64,000 nt of DNA. Source: Bacteroidales bacterium. GTDB lineage: Bacteria > Bacteroidota > Bacteroidia > Bacteroidales > Muribaculaceae. The DNA lies in contig SUXI01000012.1 in NCBI GenBank assembly GCA_015060975.1, forward strand, positions 1-64,000, given 5' to 3'. Of this stretch, positions 50,898 to 60,223 are shown in pieces. The first letter of the stretch is position 1; every line of letters begins with the position of its first letter. The translations under genes were made by a program, and so were the position numbers. The notes beneath the pieces were generated by a model. That model had not been told where the DNA came from. It made no database searches and saw only the letters and a program-made list of their open reading frames with translations.

Positions 50898-52855
50898 TAT
50901 TTATTTGATTTTTTATAGTTCTCAACACCTTCTAATAACCATGCTTCAAAAAGATCTATACTTTCAGCAGGATCATATCCTTTAGAACCCATCAAAGGGT
51001 TACCATTATTGTCAAGAATTATATAATAAGGCTGACTATTTGCATGGAATTTATGACGTTGCAGATATGACCATTTATCGCCAACCGTTTCTATTGCTGT
51101 GGTTTTACCATTTTCTTCAACTGTATATGGTTCACTCAAACTTTTTTTATCATCTACAACAAGTTTTATTAATACATAATTCTCATTGATAGCTTTCCTA
51201 ATACGTTCTGTATCAAATACAGCACTTTCCATTTTTCGACAATTAACACAACCAAAACCGGTAAAATCTATCAAAACAGGCATATTATTTTCTTGAGCAT
51301 ATTTCATCCCTTCGTCAAAATCGTCAAATTCCTTGAATCCACCACCATATAGGTTAAAATCTTGAGTGCTTAATGGTGGAGCGAAAGCACTGATGCTTTT
51401 CAATGGAGCACCCCATAATCCAGGAATCATATATACAACAAAAGCAAATGATGCTATTGCAAAAAATAATCGAGTAACTGAAACATGCTGTATATCTACA
51501 TCATGAGCAAACTTTAGTTTACCCAACAAATAAAATCCCAACATCGAGAATATCACAATCCATAATGCTAAGAACACTTCACGATCAAGAATTCCCCATC
51601 CCTCACACAAGTCTGCCACTGACAAAAATTTCAAAGCTAATGCTAACTCTAAAAAGCCGAGTACAACTTTCACAGAATTCAACCACCCCCCTGATTTTGG
51701 CACACTTTTAAGCATTGAAGGAAATATTGCAAATAGTGTAAAAGGAATGGCTAATGCAATGGCAAAACCTGCCATACCAATTGCCGGACCTGAAATATTA
51801 CCAATCGTAGCGGCTTCAACCAATAGAGTCCCAATTAATGGTCCGGTACATGAAAAAGACACTAACGCAAGAGTAAATGCCATAAAGAAAATACTAATGA
51901 CCCCTGTAGTCTGCTCAGCTTTTCCATCTATAGCATTTGACCATTTTGATGGTAATTTAATATCAAATGCTCCAAGGAATGAAATCCCAAATACGACTAA
52001 CAACACAAAGAATATTATATTGAATACAGCACTTGTAGCTAACTCATTCAATTTTCCGGCACCAAATATGACAGTTATTGCCAAACCTAATAATAAGTAT
52101 ATTACAACAATGCCTATTCCATAAGTCATCGCATCTTTAATAGATTTTGCTTTTGATTTGTTTTTTTTCAAGAAGAAACTTACAGTCATAGGTACCAAAG
52201 GCCACACACATGGTGTTACCAATGCCGCCAAACCACCTAAAAATCCATAGATAAAAATCATCCACCATGGAGAATTTGTCGAAGGTTGGTCTGCCGACTC
52301 AGTTGAAAGAACTTTTACCGGATTCCACCACGTTGAAGTTGTTTTATTTCCATTATCTGATTTTTTCTCCTCAGCAACTATAATATTATTCGTTTCAACA
52401 GAATCAACATTCAACGAAAAAATTTCTTTTTGAGGTGCAATACAACTTTGGTCATTACAACCCTGAAATTCAATTTTACCTGAAATTATGTGCGAAACTT
52501 TATCAGTAAATATAAAGGTTTGCTCGATTGTCAAATCTGAATCCCACCACGATAACGTGAGATTAAACATTTCATCAAATTTTTCTATAGGAGCTTTAGA
52601 TGCCTTTAAATCTCCAATATATTCAACACCATTAATTTCATCAAATATAATTTGTGTTGACTTTGGTCCACCTTCCGGCAAGTTAAAGCCATACAAATGC
52701 CACCCAGGTTCAATTGTCACATTAAAAACAACCTTCCCTTCATATTGTGATGTCATCACAATATCACTACTCCATGTTATCGGATTCTGAATTTGTGACG
52801 ACAAACTAAAAATAGATAGTATTAATACACTTATCGTTATTGCTAATTTATTCAT
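50897..52855 (-). CDS. dsbD: Thiol:disulfide interchange protein DsbD
   Basis: A 652-residue inner-membrane reductase that carries electrons from cytoplasmic thioredoxin to the periplasm. Signal peptide, then periplasmic alpha domain (about 25-155) with C-N-D-Q-S-C, eight transmembrane helices (about 200-475) with V-T-P-C-V-W-P-L-V-P near 215 and S-F-S-C-T-G-P near 335, and a C-terminal thioredoxin-like gamma domain with G-C-V-N-C-R-K (Cys about 535 and 538). All expected cysteine pairs are present. A stand-alone alpha-domain paralogue lies 10 bases upstream on the same strand. Confidence 0.92.
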   Translation of the reverse strand: MNKLAITISVLILSIFSLSSQIQNPITWSSDIVMTSQYEGKVVFNVTIEPGWHLYGFNLPEGGPKSTQIIFDEINGVEYIGDLKASKAPIEKFDEMFNLTLSWWDSDLTIEQTFIFTDKVSHIISGKIEFQGCNDQSCIAPQKEIFSLNVDSVETNNIIVAEEKKSDNGNKTTSTWWNPVKVLSTESADQPSTNSPWWMIFIYGFLGGLAALVTPCVWPLVPMTVSFFLKKNKSKAKSIKDAMTYGIGIVVIYLLLGLAITVIFGAGKLNELATSAVFNIIFFVLLVVFGISFLGAFDIKLPSKWSNAIDGKAEQTTGVISIFFMAFTLALVSFSCTGPLIGTLLVEAATIGNISGPAIGMAGFAIALAIPFTLFAIFPSMLKSVPKSGGWLNSVKVVLGFLELALALKFLSVADLCEGWGILDREVFLALWIVIFSMLGFYLLGKLKFAHDVDIQHVSVTRLFFAIASFAFVVYMIPGLWGAPLKSISAFAPPLSTQDFNLYGGGFKEFDDFDEGMKYAQENNMPVLIDFTGFGCVNCRKMESAVFDTERIRKAINENYVLIKLVVDDKKSLSEPYTVEENGKTTAIETVGDKWSYLQRHKFHANSQPYYIILDNNGNPLMGSKGYDPAESIDLFEAWLLEGVENYKKSNK

Positions 52856-52865
52856 ATAACTTTAA

Positions 52866-53324
52866 TTATTTAAATGGAGGGACTTTAATATTTATCGATT
52901 GAGCAGATGGAGGCAAGCATGTTTCATCATTACATCCCATATACAATATTCTACCCATAATTTTTGCATTTTTTTCTCCTGTCAATTTAAATTTTTGGGT
53001 AAAAATCACATCATTTTCCCACCAATTTAAATTCAAATCAAATACTTTATCATGCACTTCTTTTGGTTTTGACGATGGAGTTACCGACCCCACCATAACA
53101 ACACCTTCAGATGAAGAAAAATCAAAGTTTGTCGCTTTCGGACCTCCATTGGGCAAATCTGTGCCATAAAGATGCCACCCATCTCCAATTATGGCTTTAA
53201 TAGTTATAATTCCCTCTGATTGGCTTGTCATTTTTACCGAGCTTCTCCACTTGATTGGCTTCTGAGCTGATAATGACATTACAGAGAATACTATCAAGCT
53301 TAGGATTATTAATATCTTTTTCAT
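52866..53324 (-). CDS. Stand-alone DsbD alpha-domain protein
   Basis: A 152-residue exported protein (signal peptide MKKILIILSLIVFSVMSLSA) that is clearly paralogous to the N-terminal domain of the adjacent DsbD: both share I-x-W-R/S-S, M-T-S-Q-S/Y-E-G, G-W-H-L-Y-G and L-P-x-G-G-P-K. It keeps the redox pair in C-N-D-E-T-C. It may serve as a soluble periplasmic thiol carrier fed by DsbD (inference). It is the first gene of the dsbD-mazG-topB run. Confidence 0.88.
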   Translation of the reverse strand: MKKILIILSLIVFSVMSLSAQKPIKWRSSVKMTSQSEGIITIKAIIGDGWHLYGTDLPNGGPKATNFDFSSSEGVVMVGSVTPSSKPKEVHDKVFDLNLNWWENDVIFTQKFKLTGEKNAKIMGRILYMGCNDETCLPPSAQSINIKVPPFK

Positions 53325-53503
53325 TTCATCACCTAAATTTTTATATCTTAAAAAATTTGCACAAAGTTAACACATGATGCGTTTAAAAAAAAGAGCAACC
53401 CAATATTTTAAATTTCATTATCATTTCATCTTAATAGCTCTGAAATATTAATAAATAATGGTTATACACTCATATATACACTCTTAAATTCAAAAAAAAA
53501 TGC

Positions 53504-53511
53504 TATCTTTG
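53504..53511 (+). promoter_or_regulatory. -7 box of the starch synthase-like gene
   Basis: TATCTTTG is an exact match and lies inside the longest open frame, which shows that translation starts at ATG 53545 rather than 53500. No clear -33 box. Confidence 0.55.
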
Positions 53512-53544
53512 CAAAATAAAATCTTTAACCCAAAGTTAGTTGTA

Positions 53545-54351
53545 ATGAACAACAATAAAGTATTATACATTTCTCAAGAAATAATTCCCTATCTACCATC
53601 AACTGAAATGGCTGTTTTGGGACAAAAAATTCCTCAAGGCATTCAAGAAAGCAAATTTGAAGTACGCACATTTATGCCAAAGTATGGTTGTATTAATGAA
53701 CGTCGTAACCAACTTCATGAAGTGATTCGTTTATCAGGGATGAACCTTATCATTGATGACACTGATCATCCTCTTATTATCAAAGTTGCGACACTACAAT
53801 CTGCAAGAATGCAAATTTATTTCATTGACAACGATGATTATTTCCAACGTCATCCATCTTCTGGTCTTGAAATCCACCAAAGCCCTGAGGATAATGATGA
53901 ACGAATAATGTTTTATGTGAGAGGTGTTGTTGAAACGGTAAAAAAACTACGTTGGGAACCCACCATTGTTCATTGTTCCGGTTGGATTTCAGCATTGGCT
54001 CCTATATATTTAAAAAAGATATATAACGAGGATCCTTCTTTCCGTTCGGCAAAAGTTGCGTATGCATTATTTGACGAAACATTTGATGGGACTTTAAACG
54101 AACGTTTCTTTGAAAAAATGAAAATGGATGGATTTACCGATGAAGACCTTGAAATAATAAACAATGGCGCTGTTGATTATATTACACTTAATAAACTTGC
54201 CATAAAGTACTCCGATGGAATAATTCAAGCATCTCGTTCAGTAAATGAAGAATTGGTAAATTATGCCAAATCATTGGGAAAACCATTCATGGAATATCCC
54301 GGAGAAGACAATTATATTGATGCATACGCTCAATTCTATCAATCTTTGTAG
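53545..54351 (+). CDS. Single-domain glycogen/starch synthase-like protein
   Basis: A 268-residue protein resembling only the N-terminal GT5 Rossmann domain of glycogen synthase: K-V-L-Y-I-S-Q-E-I-I-P near residue 5, the G-x-K/Q-I-P-x-G loop, Y-F-I-D-N-D-D-Y-F near 90, and P-T-I-V-H-C-S-G-W-I-S-A near 140. The C-terminal domain carrying the catalytic acid and most nucleotide-sugar contacts is missing, and the stop is followed directly by the DUF4270 gene, with no remnant. In Bacteroidales such half-proteins are annotated as glycogen/starch synthase, but catalysis is doubtful. Confidence 0.8.
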   Translation: MNNNKVLYISQEIIPYLPSTEMAVLGQKIPQGIQESKFEVRTFMPKYGCINERRNQLHEVIRLSGMNLIIDDTDHPLIIKVATLQSARMQIYFIDNDDYFQRHPSSGLEIHQSPEDNDERIMFYVRGVVETVKKLRWEPTIVHCSGWISALAPIYLKKIYNEDPSFRSAKVAYALFDETFDGTLNERFFEKMKMDGFTDEDLEIINNGAVDYITLNKLAIKYSDGIIQASRSVNEELVNYAKSLGKPFMEYPGEDNYIDAYAQFYQSL

Positions 54352-54379
54352 TAATTATAACTCAATATAAATAACTATT

Positions 54380-55750
54380 ATGAAATTTATATCGAAAATC
54401 CTTGCGGCAAGTTTAGCTCTTGCATTAATTGCCTGCGAAGATAGTTCCACTATCGGGACTTCGATAATACAAGAAGAAGTTGAGATTATTATAGATTCAA
54501 CATTTACCGTTACTGGGAATACGGTAATGAGCAATCGCATACAATCTCGCTCAATAACCCAACTTCTTGGGAAATTAGATGCTAAAGGATATGGAAATTT
54601 ATCATCTGACGTTGTCACTCAATTTATGCCTGCCGGACAAATTGACACCACTAATGTTTCAGTCAACGATATTGACTCTATAAAACTATTTCTCCAAATC
54701 CCCAATGGAGGATATATCGGAGACTCCATAACACCTATGGGATTAAAAATATACCGATTGAACAAACAATTACAATCTCCCATATATAGTGATTTCAATC
54801 CCAATGGATATTACTCAGAAAACGACTTGTTAGGAGAAACAATCTATACTGCAAATGCACTCGGTTTTTCCGACTCTATTGCCAAACTTCAATATCGTAC
54901 AATTGCTATAAATCTTCCTATCTCATTAGGACATGAATTTTTCAACAAATACAAAGAAAATCCTGACATCTATTCAAGTCCCACTCAATTTGCTCAATTT
55001 TTCCCCGGTATATATATATCCAACTCTTATGGTAGCGGTAGAATAATGAAGATCACAAACTCACAAGTTAAATTATATTACCACAAAACCATTACAATGG
55101 ACGATACCGGCAAAGATTCAACCTACCATAAAGTTGGGAATTATTTTGCGGTAACACCCGAGATTATAACCAATAATAATATCTCATTTTCAATTTCTGA
55201 CCAGCTCAAAACAATGATTCAAAATGGAGATAACCTATTGGTTGCTCCTACCGGCACTAATTTGGAAATTAAATTCCCTACACAAGAAATCGTTGACAGC
55301 TATAATGCCAACAATGGAGATCTTTCGGTCATTAATTCGTTAACATTTGAAATTCCAGTAGAAAAAATCAAAAACGATTACAATATTACCCCCCCTCCTT
55401 ATGTGCTTTTAATCAAAAAATCTAAAGCTGATGAGTTTTTTGCAAAGAACGAAATAACCGACAACGAAAATTCATTTTACGCAACATATAATAACGCTAA
55501 AAATTGTTATCTATTCTCTGACATGCGTTCTTATATCATAAATATGACAAAAAAAGAAAAAATCACAACAGATGATACAGAGTTTTTAATTATACCAGTA
55601 AGTGTAAATTCCGAAGGTACATCATATTATTCGTCTTCAGTATATCTCACTGATATAGTGCCTTACATCGAAACCCCGGTAATGGCTAAACTTCTTTTGG
55701 ATAAAGCAAAAATCAAGCTCACTTATAGCAAACAAACAATTATTTTCTAA
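54380..55750 (+). CDS. DUF4270 lipoprotein
   Basis: A 456-residue lipoprotein (lipobox L-I-A-C-E near residue 19) starting with the typical C-E-D-x-S-x-I-G-x-S/T pattern and showing beta-rich repeats, including S-R-S-I-T-Q-L-L-G-K-L near 55 and D-I-D-S-I-K-L-F-L near 93. This matches DUF4270, a Bacteroidetes outer-surface family. It lies 28 bases after the starch synthase-like gene, an arrangement seen repeatedly in Bacteroidales (general knowledge). Function unknown. Confidence 0.87.
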   Translation: MKFISKILAASLALALIACEDSSTIGTSIIQEEVEIIIDSTFTVTGNTVMSNRIQSRSITQLLGKLDAKGYGNLSSDVVTQFMPAGQIDTTNVSVNDIDSIKLFLQIPNGGYIGDSITPMGLKIYRLNKQLQSPIYSDFNPNGYYSENDLLGETIYTANALGFSDSIAKLQYRTIAINLPISLGHEFFNKYKENPDIYSSPTQFAQFFPGIYISNSYGSGRIMKITNSQVKLYYHKTITMDDTGKDSTYHKVGNYFAVTPEIITNNNISFSISDQLKTMIQNGDNLLVAPTGTNLEIKFPTQEIVDSYNANNGDLSVINSLTFEIPVEKIKNDYNITPPPYVLLIKKSKADEFFAKNEITDNENSFYATYNNAKNCYLFSDMRSYIINMTKKEKITTDDTEFLIIPVSVNSEGTSYYSSSVYLTDIVPYIETPVMAKLLLDKAKIKLTYSKQTIIF

Positions 55751-55761
55751 AATAGCATCAA

Positions 55762-55835
55762 GCCGCAATAGCTCAGTTGGTTAGAGCATTTCATTCGTAA
55801 CGAAAAGGTCGTGGGTTCGAATCCCACTCGCGGCT
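55762..55835 (+). tRNA. tRNA-Thr (anticodon CGT)
   Basis: A 74-base cloverleaf: D arm GCTC-GAGC, anticodon loop TTCGTAA giving anticodon CGT, T arm GTGGG-TTCGAAT-CCCAC, discriminator U. CCA is not encoded. Two stem positions are A.C mismatches: pair 6:67 in the acceptor and pair 31:39 at the base of the anticodon loop. A terminator follows. It probably functions but may be a weak or specialised threonine tRNA reading ACG. Confidence 0.88.
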
Positions 55836-55865
55836 CAAAAAATGAACTCAACAATTTAACATACC

Positions 55866-55895
55866 ACTCCCCGGCTTTGGGGAGTTGTCATTTTT
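55866..55895 (+). terminator. Terminator after tRNA-Thr
   Basis: ACTCCCC (55866-55872) pairs with GGGGAGT (55879-55885) around GGCTTT, followed by a stretch containing TTTTT. Confidence 0.75.
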
Positions 55896-55945
55896 ATGAC
55901 TAATATTTACTATTTACCCTCACAAAAATATTTGACATTAATCGT

Positions 55946-57805
55946 ATGGCAAGTTTTCTTCAAATAGAAAATCTCTCCAAAAGCTACGGCGACAGAATCC
56001 TATTTAACTCCATTACATTTGGAGTAAACGAAGGCGATAAAATTGGGATTATTGCAAAAAATGGCACAGGAAAAAGCACATTGCTTAAAATAATATCAGG
56101 AAAGGAAACGGCCGATGAAGGCAAAATAACATTCCGAAACAATCTTCGAGTTGCTATACTTGACCAAATACCTGAGTTCCCAGCTGATGCAACAGTTTTA
56201 GGAAGTTGTATGTTTGACAATTCAGAAACAGCAAAAGTTATTGAAGAATATGAATACGCAATTTCCAAAGGTGATGCTAATGAAATTAATCAAGCAATTA
56301 CACTTATGGATAGTGCCAACGCTTGGGACTACGAAGATAAGTTGAAGCAACTCCTTTCTCAATTAAAGATTAATGATATTACCGCAAAAATATGCACATT
56401 GAGTGGAGGCCAACGCAAACGTGTGGCGATAGCACGTCTAATTTTAGAAAAACCCGACCTAATCATCCTTGATGAGCCTACAAATCACCTTGACATAGAG
56501 ATAATTGAATGGCTTGAAAATTATCTCACACGCTCGCGCATCACCCTTTTAATGGTTACTCACGACCGTTATTTCCTTGACAGAATTTGCAATAAGATAA
56601 TCGAAATTGACAATAAACTAATCTATACCTACGAGGGTAATTATGATTATTATCTTCGTCGTCGCAAAGAACGCATTGAGGCTATGAGTGCCGAACTTGC
56701 CAAAGTAAAAAACACTCTGCGTCGTGAACAAGAATGGATGAGTCGCCAACCTCAAGCTCGTGCAGGAAAAGCTAAATACCGCATCGATTCTTTCTATGAA
56801 CTAAAAAAACGCTCTCAAGTTGACCTAACCGAACGCAACGTAAACCTTGAAGTAAAATCATCATATATAGGCTCAAAAATCTTTGAAGCAGAAGGAATCT
56901 CAAAACAATTTGGTGATAAAATAATTCTCAATGATTTTACTTATACGTTTGCCAGATACGAAAAACTAGGCATTATCGGTAATAATGGCGCAGGAAAATC
57001 CACATTCATAAAAATGCTACAAGGCTTAATCCCTGCCGATAGTGGAGAATGGAACGTAGGAGAAACTGTACGCTTTGGTTATTACAGCCAGGATGGCATT
57101 AAATTTGACGAAAATAAGAAAGTTGTTGATGCTATAACAGAAATAGCCGAAGATGTTATTATAAATGAGAATGTACACTACTCTCCAATGCAATTCCTTA
57201 ACCACTTTTTGTTCTCTCCCACCGACCAACAAAAATATATTCACACATTGAGTGGAGGCGAACGATGTCGCCTACATCTTGCCACTGTGTTAATGCGTTC
57301 TCCAAACTTTCTTATACTCGATGAACCAACAAATGACCTCGACATCGTTACTCTTGGAATCTTAGAAGAATACCTTTGTAACTTCAAAGGATGTTTAATT
57401 GTAATCTCTCATGACCGATATTTCCTTGATAACATTGTTGACCATATCTTTGTGTTTGAAGGCAATGGCGTAATAAAAGACTTTCCGGGCAATTATAGCG
57501 ATTTTCGTGAATGGCAAGACGAATTTAGTAAAACGAATAAAACAATTGAAAAACCTAAAGAAAAAACTATCGAAAAACCAAAGACTGAACGCCAACAAAA
57601 AATGACGTTTAAGGAACGCAAGGAATTTGAACAACTTTCAACTGAGATAGAGCGACTCACCGCCGAAAAAGCAGCCCTTGACACTCTATTTAACAGTGGG
57701 CAAGAAATACCCGATATTTTTGAAAAATCAGCACGATATAATAAACTAAAAGAGGAACTCGACGAAAAAGAACTACGTTGGCTAGAACTTTCTGAAAAAG
57801 ATTAA
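55946..57805 (+). CDS. ABC-F family ATPase (Uup-like)
   Basis: A 619-residue soluble protein with two ABC domains and no membrane segments. First domain: Walker A G-K/N-G-T-G-K-S-T near residue 40, signature L-S-G-G-Q near 153, Walker B L-I-I-L-D-E-P-T-N-H. The linker (about 235-300) is charged and helical. Second domain: G-N-N-G-A-G-K-S-T near 350, L-S-G-G-E near 435, F-L-I-L-D-E-P-T-N. A C-terminal coiled-coil (about 545-619) points to the Uup branch. ABC-F proteins act on ribosomes or, for Uup, on DNA repair and ribosome assembly; no resistance role is implied. Confidence 0.92.
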   Translation: MASFLQIENLSKSYGDRILFNSITFGVNEGDKIGIIAKNGTGKSTLLKIISGKETADEGKITFRNNLRVAILDQIPEFPADATVLGSCMFDNSETAKVIEEYEYAISKGDANEINQAITLMDSANAWDYEDKLKQLLSQLKINDITAKICTLSGGQRKRVAIARLILEKPDLIILDEPTNHLDIEIIEWLENYLTRSRITLLMVTHDRYFLDRICNKIIEIDNKLIYTYEGNYDYYLRRRKERIEAMSAELAKVKNTLRREQEWMSRQPQARAGKAKYRIDSFYELKKRSQVDLTERNVNLEVKSSYIGSKIFEAEGISKQFGDKIILNDFTYTFARYEKLGIIGNNGAGKSTFIKMLQGLIPADSGEWNVGETVRFGYYSQDGIKFDENKKVVDAITEIAEDVIINENVHYSPMQFLNHFLFSPTDQQKYIHTLSGGERCRLHLATVLMRSPNFLILDEPTNDLDIVTLGILEEYLCNFKGCLIVISHDRYFLDNIVDHIFVFEGNGVIKDFPGNYSDFREWQDEFSKTNKTIEKPKEKTIEKPKTERQQKMTFKERKEFEQLSTEIERLTAEKAALDTLFNSGQEIPDIFEKSARYNKLKEELDEKELRWLELSEKD

Positions 57806-57845
57806 TATTGAATGTACAGCTTCATATTGTTACCTATTTGATTAA

Positions 57846-58391
57846 TTATTCAACAATTGTCATATCAATCACTCCGGTAGATTCTTCAAGTTTATTGGTT
57901 GCGTTATTTAACAATGGAATCCATATAAGCACACTACCGTTGGCCCCTACGACATTAACATGAATAGAACCGGGTGCAACGGCTGAAGACCTAACGACTA
58001 ATGATTCCGCATCTTCAGAACGATAATAAACCTGCCCCACACCATCGGCAGTGAGTTGATTAATAGCGATCGTAGAGCCTGGCAAACATTGAAACAACCA
58101 CAAATCGCCTTCTTGTGTATCAACCAACAATTCATCAATAGAAGCAAGCATGGGATAGTTTTCACACAAAGTAGCATACGAGTCACAATCTTTAAGTCCT
58201 TGCATTGATGAATATTTTCCCAAACGAGCAACCGAAAGCAAACATTCATCCGTTTGAGCATTGGCTGCCACTATCTCTTCTATTGAATTATGCTCAACTG
58301 ATGAATTTTCATCCATTGTCAACAAATTAGCCGAATAAACACTACCTGACAAAAATAATATTGTACAAAATAATAATCCTATCGCTTTCAT
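57846..58391 (-). CDS. Secreted protein of unknown function
   Basis: A 181-residue protein starting at ATG 58391, where a signal peptide begins (M-K-A-I-G-L-L-F-C-T-I-L-F-L-S-G-S-V-Y-S). This start lies one base after the stop of the upstream gene. The body contains three or four cysteines (D-E-C-L-L, K-D-C-D-S, T-L-C-E-N, F-Q-C-L-P) that may form disulfides. No family recognised. It closes the minus-strand run that begins with the 434-residue lipoprotein. Confidence 0.6.
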   Translation of the reverse strand: MKAIGLLFCTILFLSGSVYSANLLTMDENSSVEHNSIEEIVAANAQTDECLLSVARLGKYSSMQGLKDCDSYATLCENYPMLASIDELLVDTQEGDLWLFQCLPGSTIAINQLTADGVGQVYYRSEDAESLVVRSSAVAPGSIHVNVVGANGSVLIWIPLLNNATNKLEESTGVIDMTIVE

Positions 58392-58392
58392 A

Positions 58393-59697
58393 TCAATCAA
58401 ATAATGGATATACATTAATTTCATATTTTTTTCCTATACCCCAATTTAGCGGGTCTTTATCCTCTATAACAATATATTGATTACCATCGTCGTTATAGCT
58501 AAATGATCCATTTACAGTGTTTCCTACACCTTGATAATCAGATAGTATAAAATCAAAAAATCTCTTATTGCCTACATATCTTTCCTTGAATGTCCCTGCA
58601 AAACCATCAATATGAATATTCCATGTTGACGTCATTTCAATATAATGCTCGGTGCCGTTGACCATCAAAGAAAATTGAAAAGGTATATTCGTTGCAAATT
58701 TAACTTCGGCTTCCTCTCCCGATGCTCCATTTAGAAATATCTTATAAATATCCCCCTCTTTTCTTGACGACAAGCCTATAGGCGAAAAAAGTGACATATC
58801 ATCACTAGGAGGCAATCCCAAGTCTAGTCCTTCAGGCACAACACACGCCACGACCTCTTGCAGACTCATTAGATATACATCTTCGGATTGCGTAATAAAC
58901 ACAAGTCCGATATTATTCATATCTGAATCGCCATATTGAGCCACAAGAACATATTGAGCCGGGTCGTTACTATAATTACCATAAGCAATATATTCTTCTC
59001 CATCATTAATTCTAAAGAAATCGGCCAAATTACCACCTTTCACCCATTTTGCCTTATCGACCGAGTAAATCACTCTCCCGACATTATCAATCCAAGCCTT
59101 TACCCCAAATCGGTCCAATTTTGAAACACGATTTGCATCAATAGGCTCTATTTCTTCCTTTACCCGCACCAATTTATTTCCATTAAATTGATATGTGCAA
59201 ACGGTAAATTCATTTGCGTCACTGCGATACATGCTTGTTATACGCTTAAACTCCGCATCAACTTGAGGATTTGCAATTTCGGTAAAACCTTGAATCTGTT
59301 CAAAGCTGTGTTTCTCATCGTCCCACACATAAGCATCAAAAAATTCCGACACACGTCCCACTGTGTTTGTACCGATATAAATCATGAGATCGGGTATTCC
59401 ATCAAAGTTAATATCCTCTTCACTTATCCAATTCACATCTGCAAGATCATTTTCCTCATATTCATGAATGAGTTCGCATCGACATTGAAAATGGATTTTA
59501 GTGCCATTATAAATGAGCCCTTCAACATTAACAACCGGGATTAATCCATTTTCATTTTTCACTAATGACGTGGTAAACGAATAATCACCTCTTTCAATAC
59601 TCCCCTCTACTGACGAGTTTTGTGAATCTTTGTTTGAAGCCGAACATCCATAGGCTACAACACTACACAAGAATAATAAAATATAATTCCTAATCAT
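58393..59697 (-). CDS. Lipoprotein with FG-GAP-like segment
   Basis: A 434-residue lipoprotein (lipobox A-Y-G-C near residue 18). Near residue 85-105 it has an integrin-like calcium motif (E-D-I-N-F-D-G-I-P-D-L-M-I-Y-I-G), typical of FG-GAP/XAC2610-like proteins. The C-terminal half is beta-rich with no identified domain. It is directly followed by the secreted protein at 57846-58391. Function not known. Confidence 0.6.
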   Translation of the reverse strand: MIRNYILLFLCSVVAYGCSASNKDSQNSSVEGSIERGDYSFTTSLVKNENGLIPVVNVEGLIYNGTKIHFQCRCELIHEYEENDLADVNWISEEDINFDGIPDLMIYIGTNTVGRVSEFFDAYVWDDEKHSFEQIQGFTEIANPQVDAEFKRITSMYRSDANEFTVCTYQFNGNKLVRVKEEIEPIDANRVSKLDRFGVKAWIDNVGRVIYSVDKAKWVKGGNLADFFRINDGEEYIAYGNYSNDPAQYVLVAQYGDSDMNNIGLVFITQSEDVYLMSLQEVVACVVPEGLDLGLPPSDDMSLFSPIGLSSRKEGDIYKIFLNGASGEEAEVKFATNIPFQFSLMVNGTEHYIEMTSTWNIHIDGFAGTFKERYVGNKRFFDFILSDYQGVGNTVNGSFSYNDDGNQYIVIEDKDPLNWGIGKKYEINVYPLFD

Positions 59698-59739
59698 AAA
59701 AAATTACTAAATCGTAAAATACCCCCAAATAAAACAATA

Positions 59740-59780
59740 ATGGAGATGTCTCAAAATGGGTAATATTGACACATCTCCAT
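59740..59780 (-). terminator. Hairpin terminator of the lipoprotein cluster
   Basis: ATGGAGATGTCTCA (59740-59753) pairs with TGACACATCTCCAT (59767-59780) with one mismatch around a 13-base loop; on the minus strand TTATTGTTTTATTT follows. It ends the transcript carrying the genes at 59805-62066. Confidence 0.7.
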
Positions 59781-59804
59781 CGAATTATAATTAACTAACT
59801 ATTA

Positions 59805-60203
59805 CTACATAACTTCTTTCATCATCTCAAACGATAATCTTTCAAATTCAGCTTTGAATTTTTCAAGAAGAGCGGGATCAATTTTACTACCTGCTTCTTC
59901 ATTATCTTTTTGCCATTGCTCGATTTGTGCTTCTGCTTTAGACATGATTTCGGATTTTTCTTCCTTAGTATTAGCCGCTTTGATTTCAGCAACAACCTTG
60001 CTAATAGTTTCTAATTGAGTGTCAAGTAGTTCATTCCCTGTTTTTTCAAAAGGCACTGCAGGTGCTTCGAGAGCAGCAGAAACCTCTTGCGTCATAGTTG
60101 TATCTGTCACAATCGAATCTTGAGCCTCTTCGCCTGATTTGCTTGCACCACCACAACTCATCATCATCGTAGCCACTGCTACAGCACATAAAAACTTTTT
60201 CAT
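59805..60203 (-). CDS. Small lipoprotein of unknown function
   Basis: A 132-residue lipoprotein (lipobox M-M-S-C near residue 17), with a Ser/Thr/Ala-rich acidic linker (about 20-55) and a helical C-terminal half (about 60-130, E-I-K-A-A-N-T-K-E-E-K-S-E-I). No recognised domain. It lies 20 bases downstream of the next lipoprotein gene. Confidence 0.65.
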   Translation of the reverse strand: MKKFLCAVAVATMMMSCGGASKSGEEAQDSIVTDTTMTQEVSAALEAPAVPFEKTGNELLDTQLETISKVVAEIKAANTKEEKSEIMSKAEAQIEQWQKDNEEAGSKIDPALLEKFKAEFERLSFEMMKEVM

Positions 60204-60223
60204 GATTTCTTATTCTCAATAAA

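Noticed and set aside
53545..54351. Starch synthase truncated by a frameshift
   Set aside because: No second GT-B domain is found in any frame before the next gene, which starts 28 bases later, so the short form appears genuine.
55946..57805. ABC-F protein as an antibiotic-resistance factor
   Set aside because: The C-terminal coiled-coil and linker fit the Uup branch, not the known resistance lineages; no sign of transfer.
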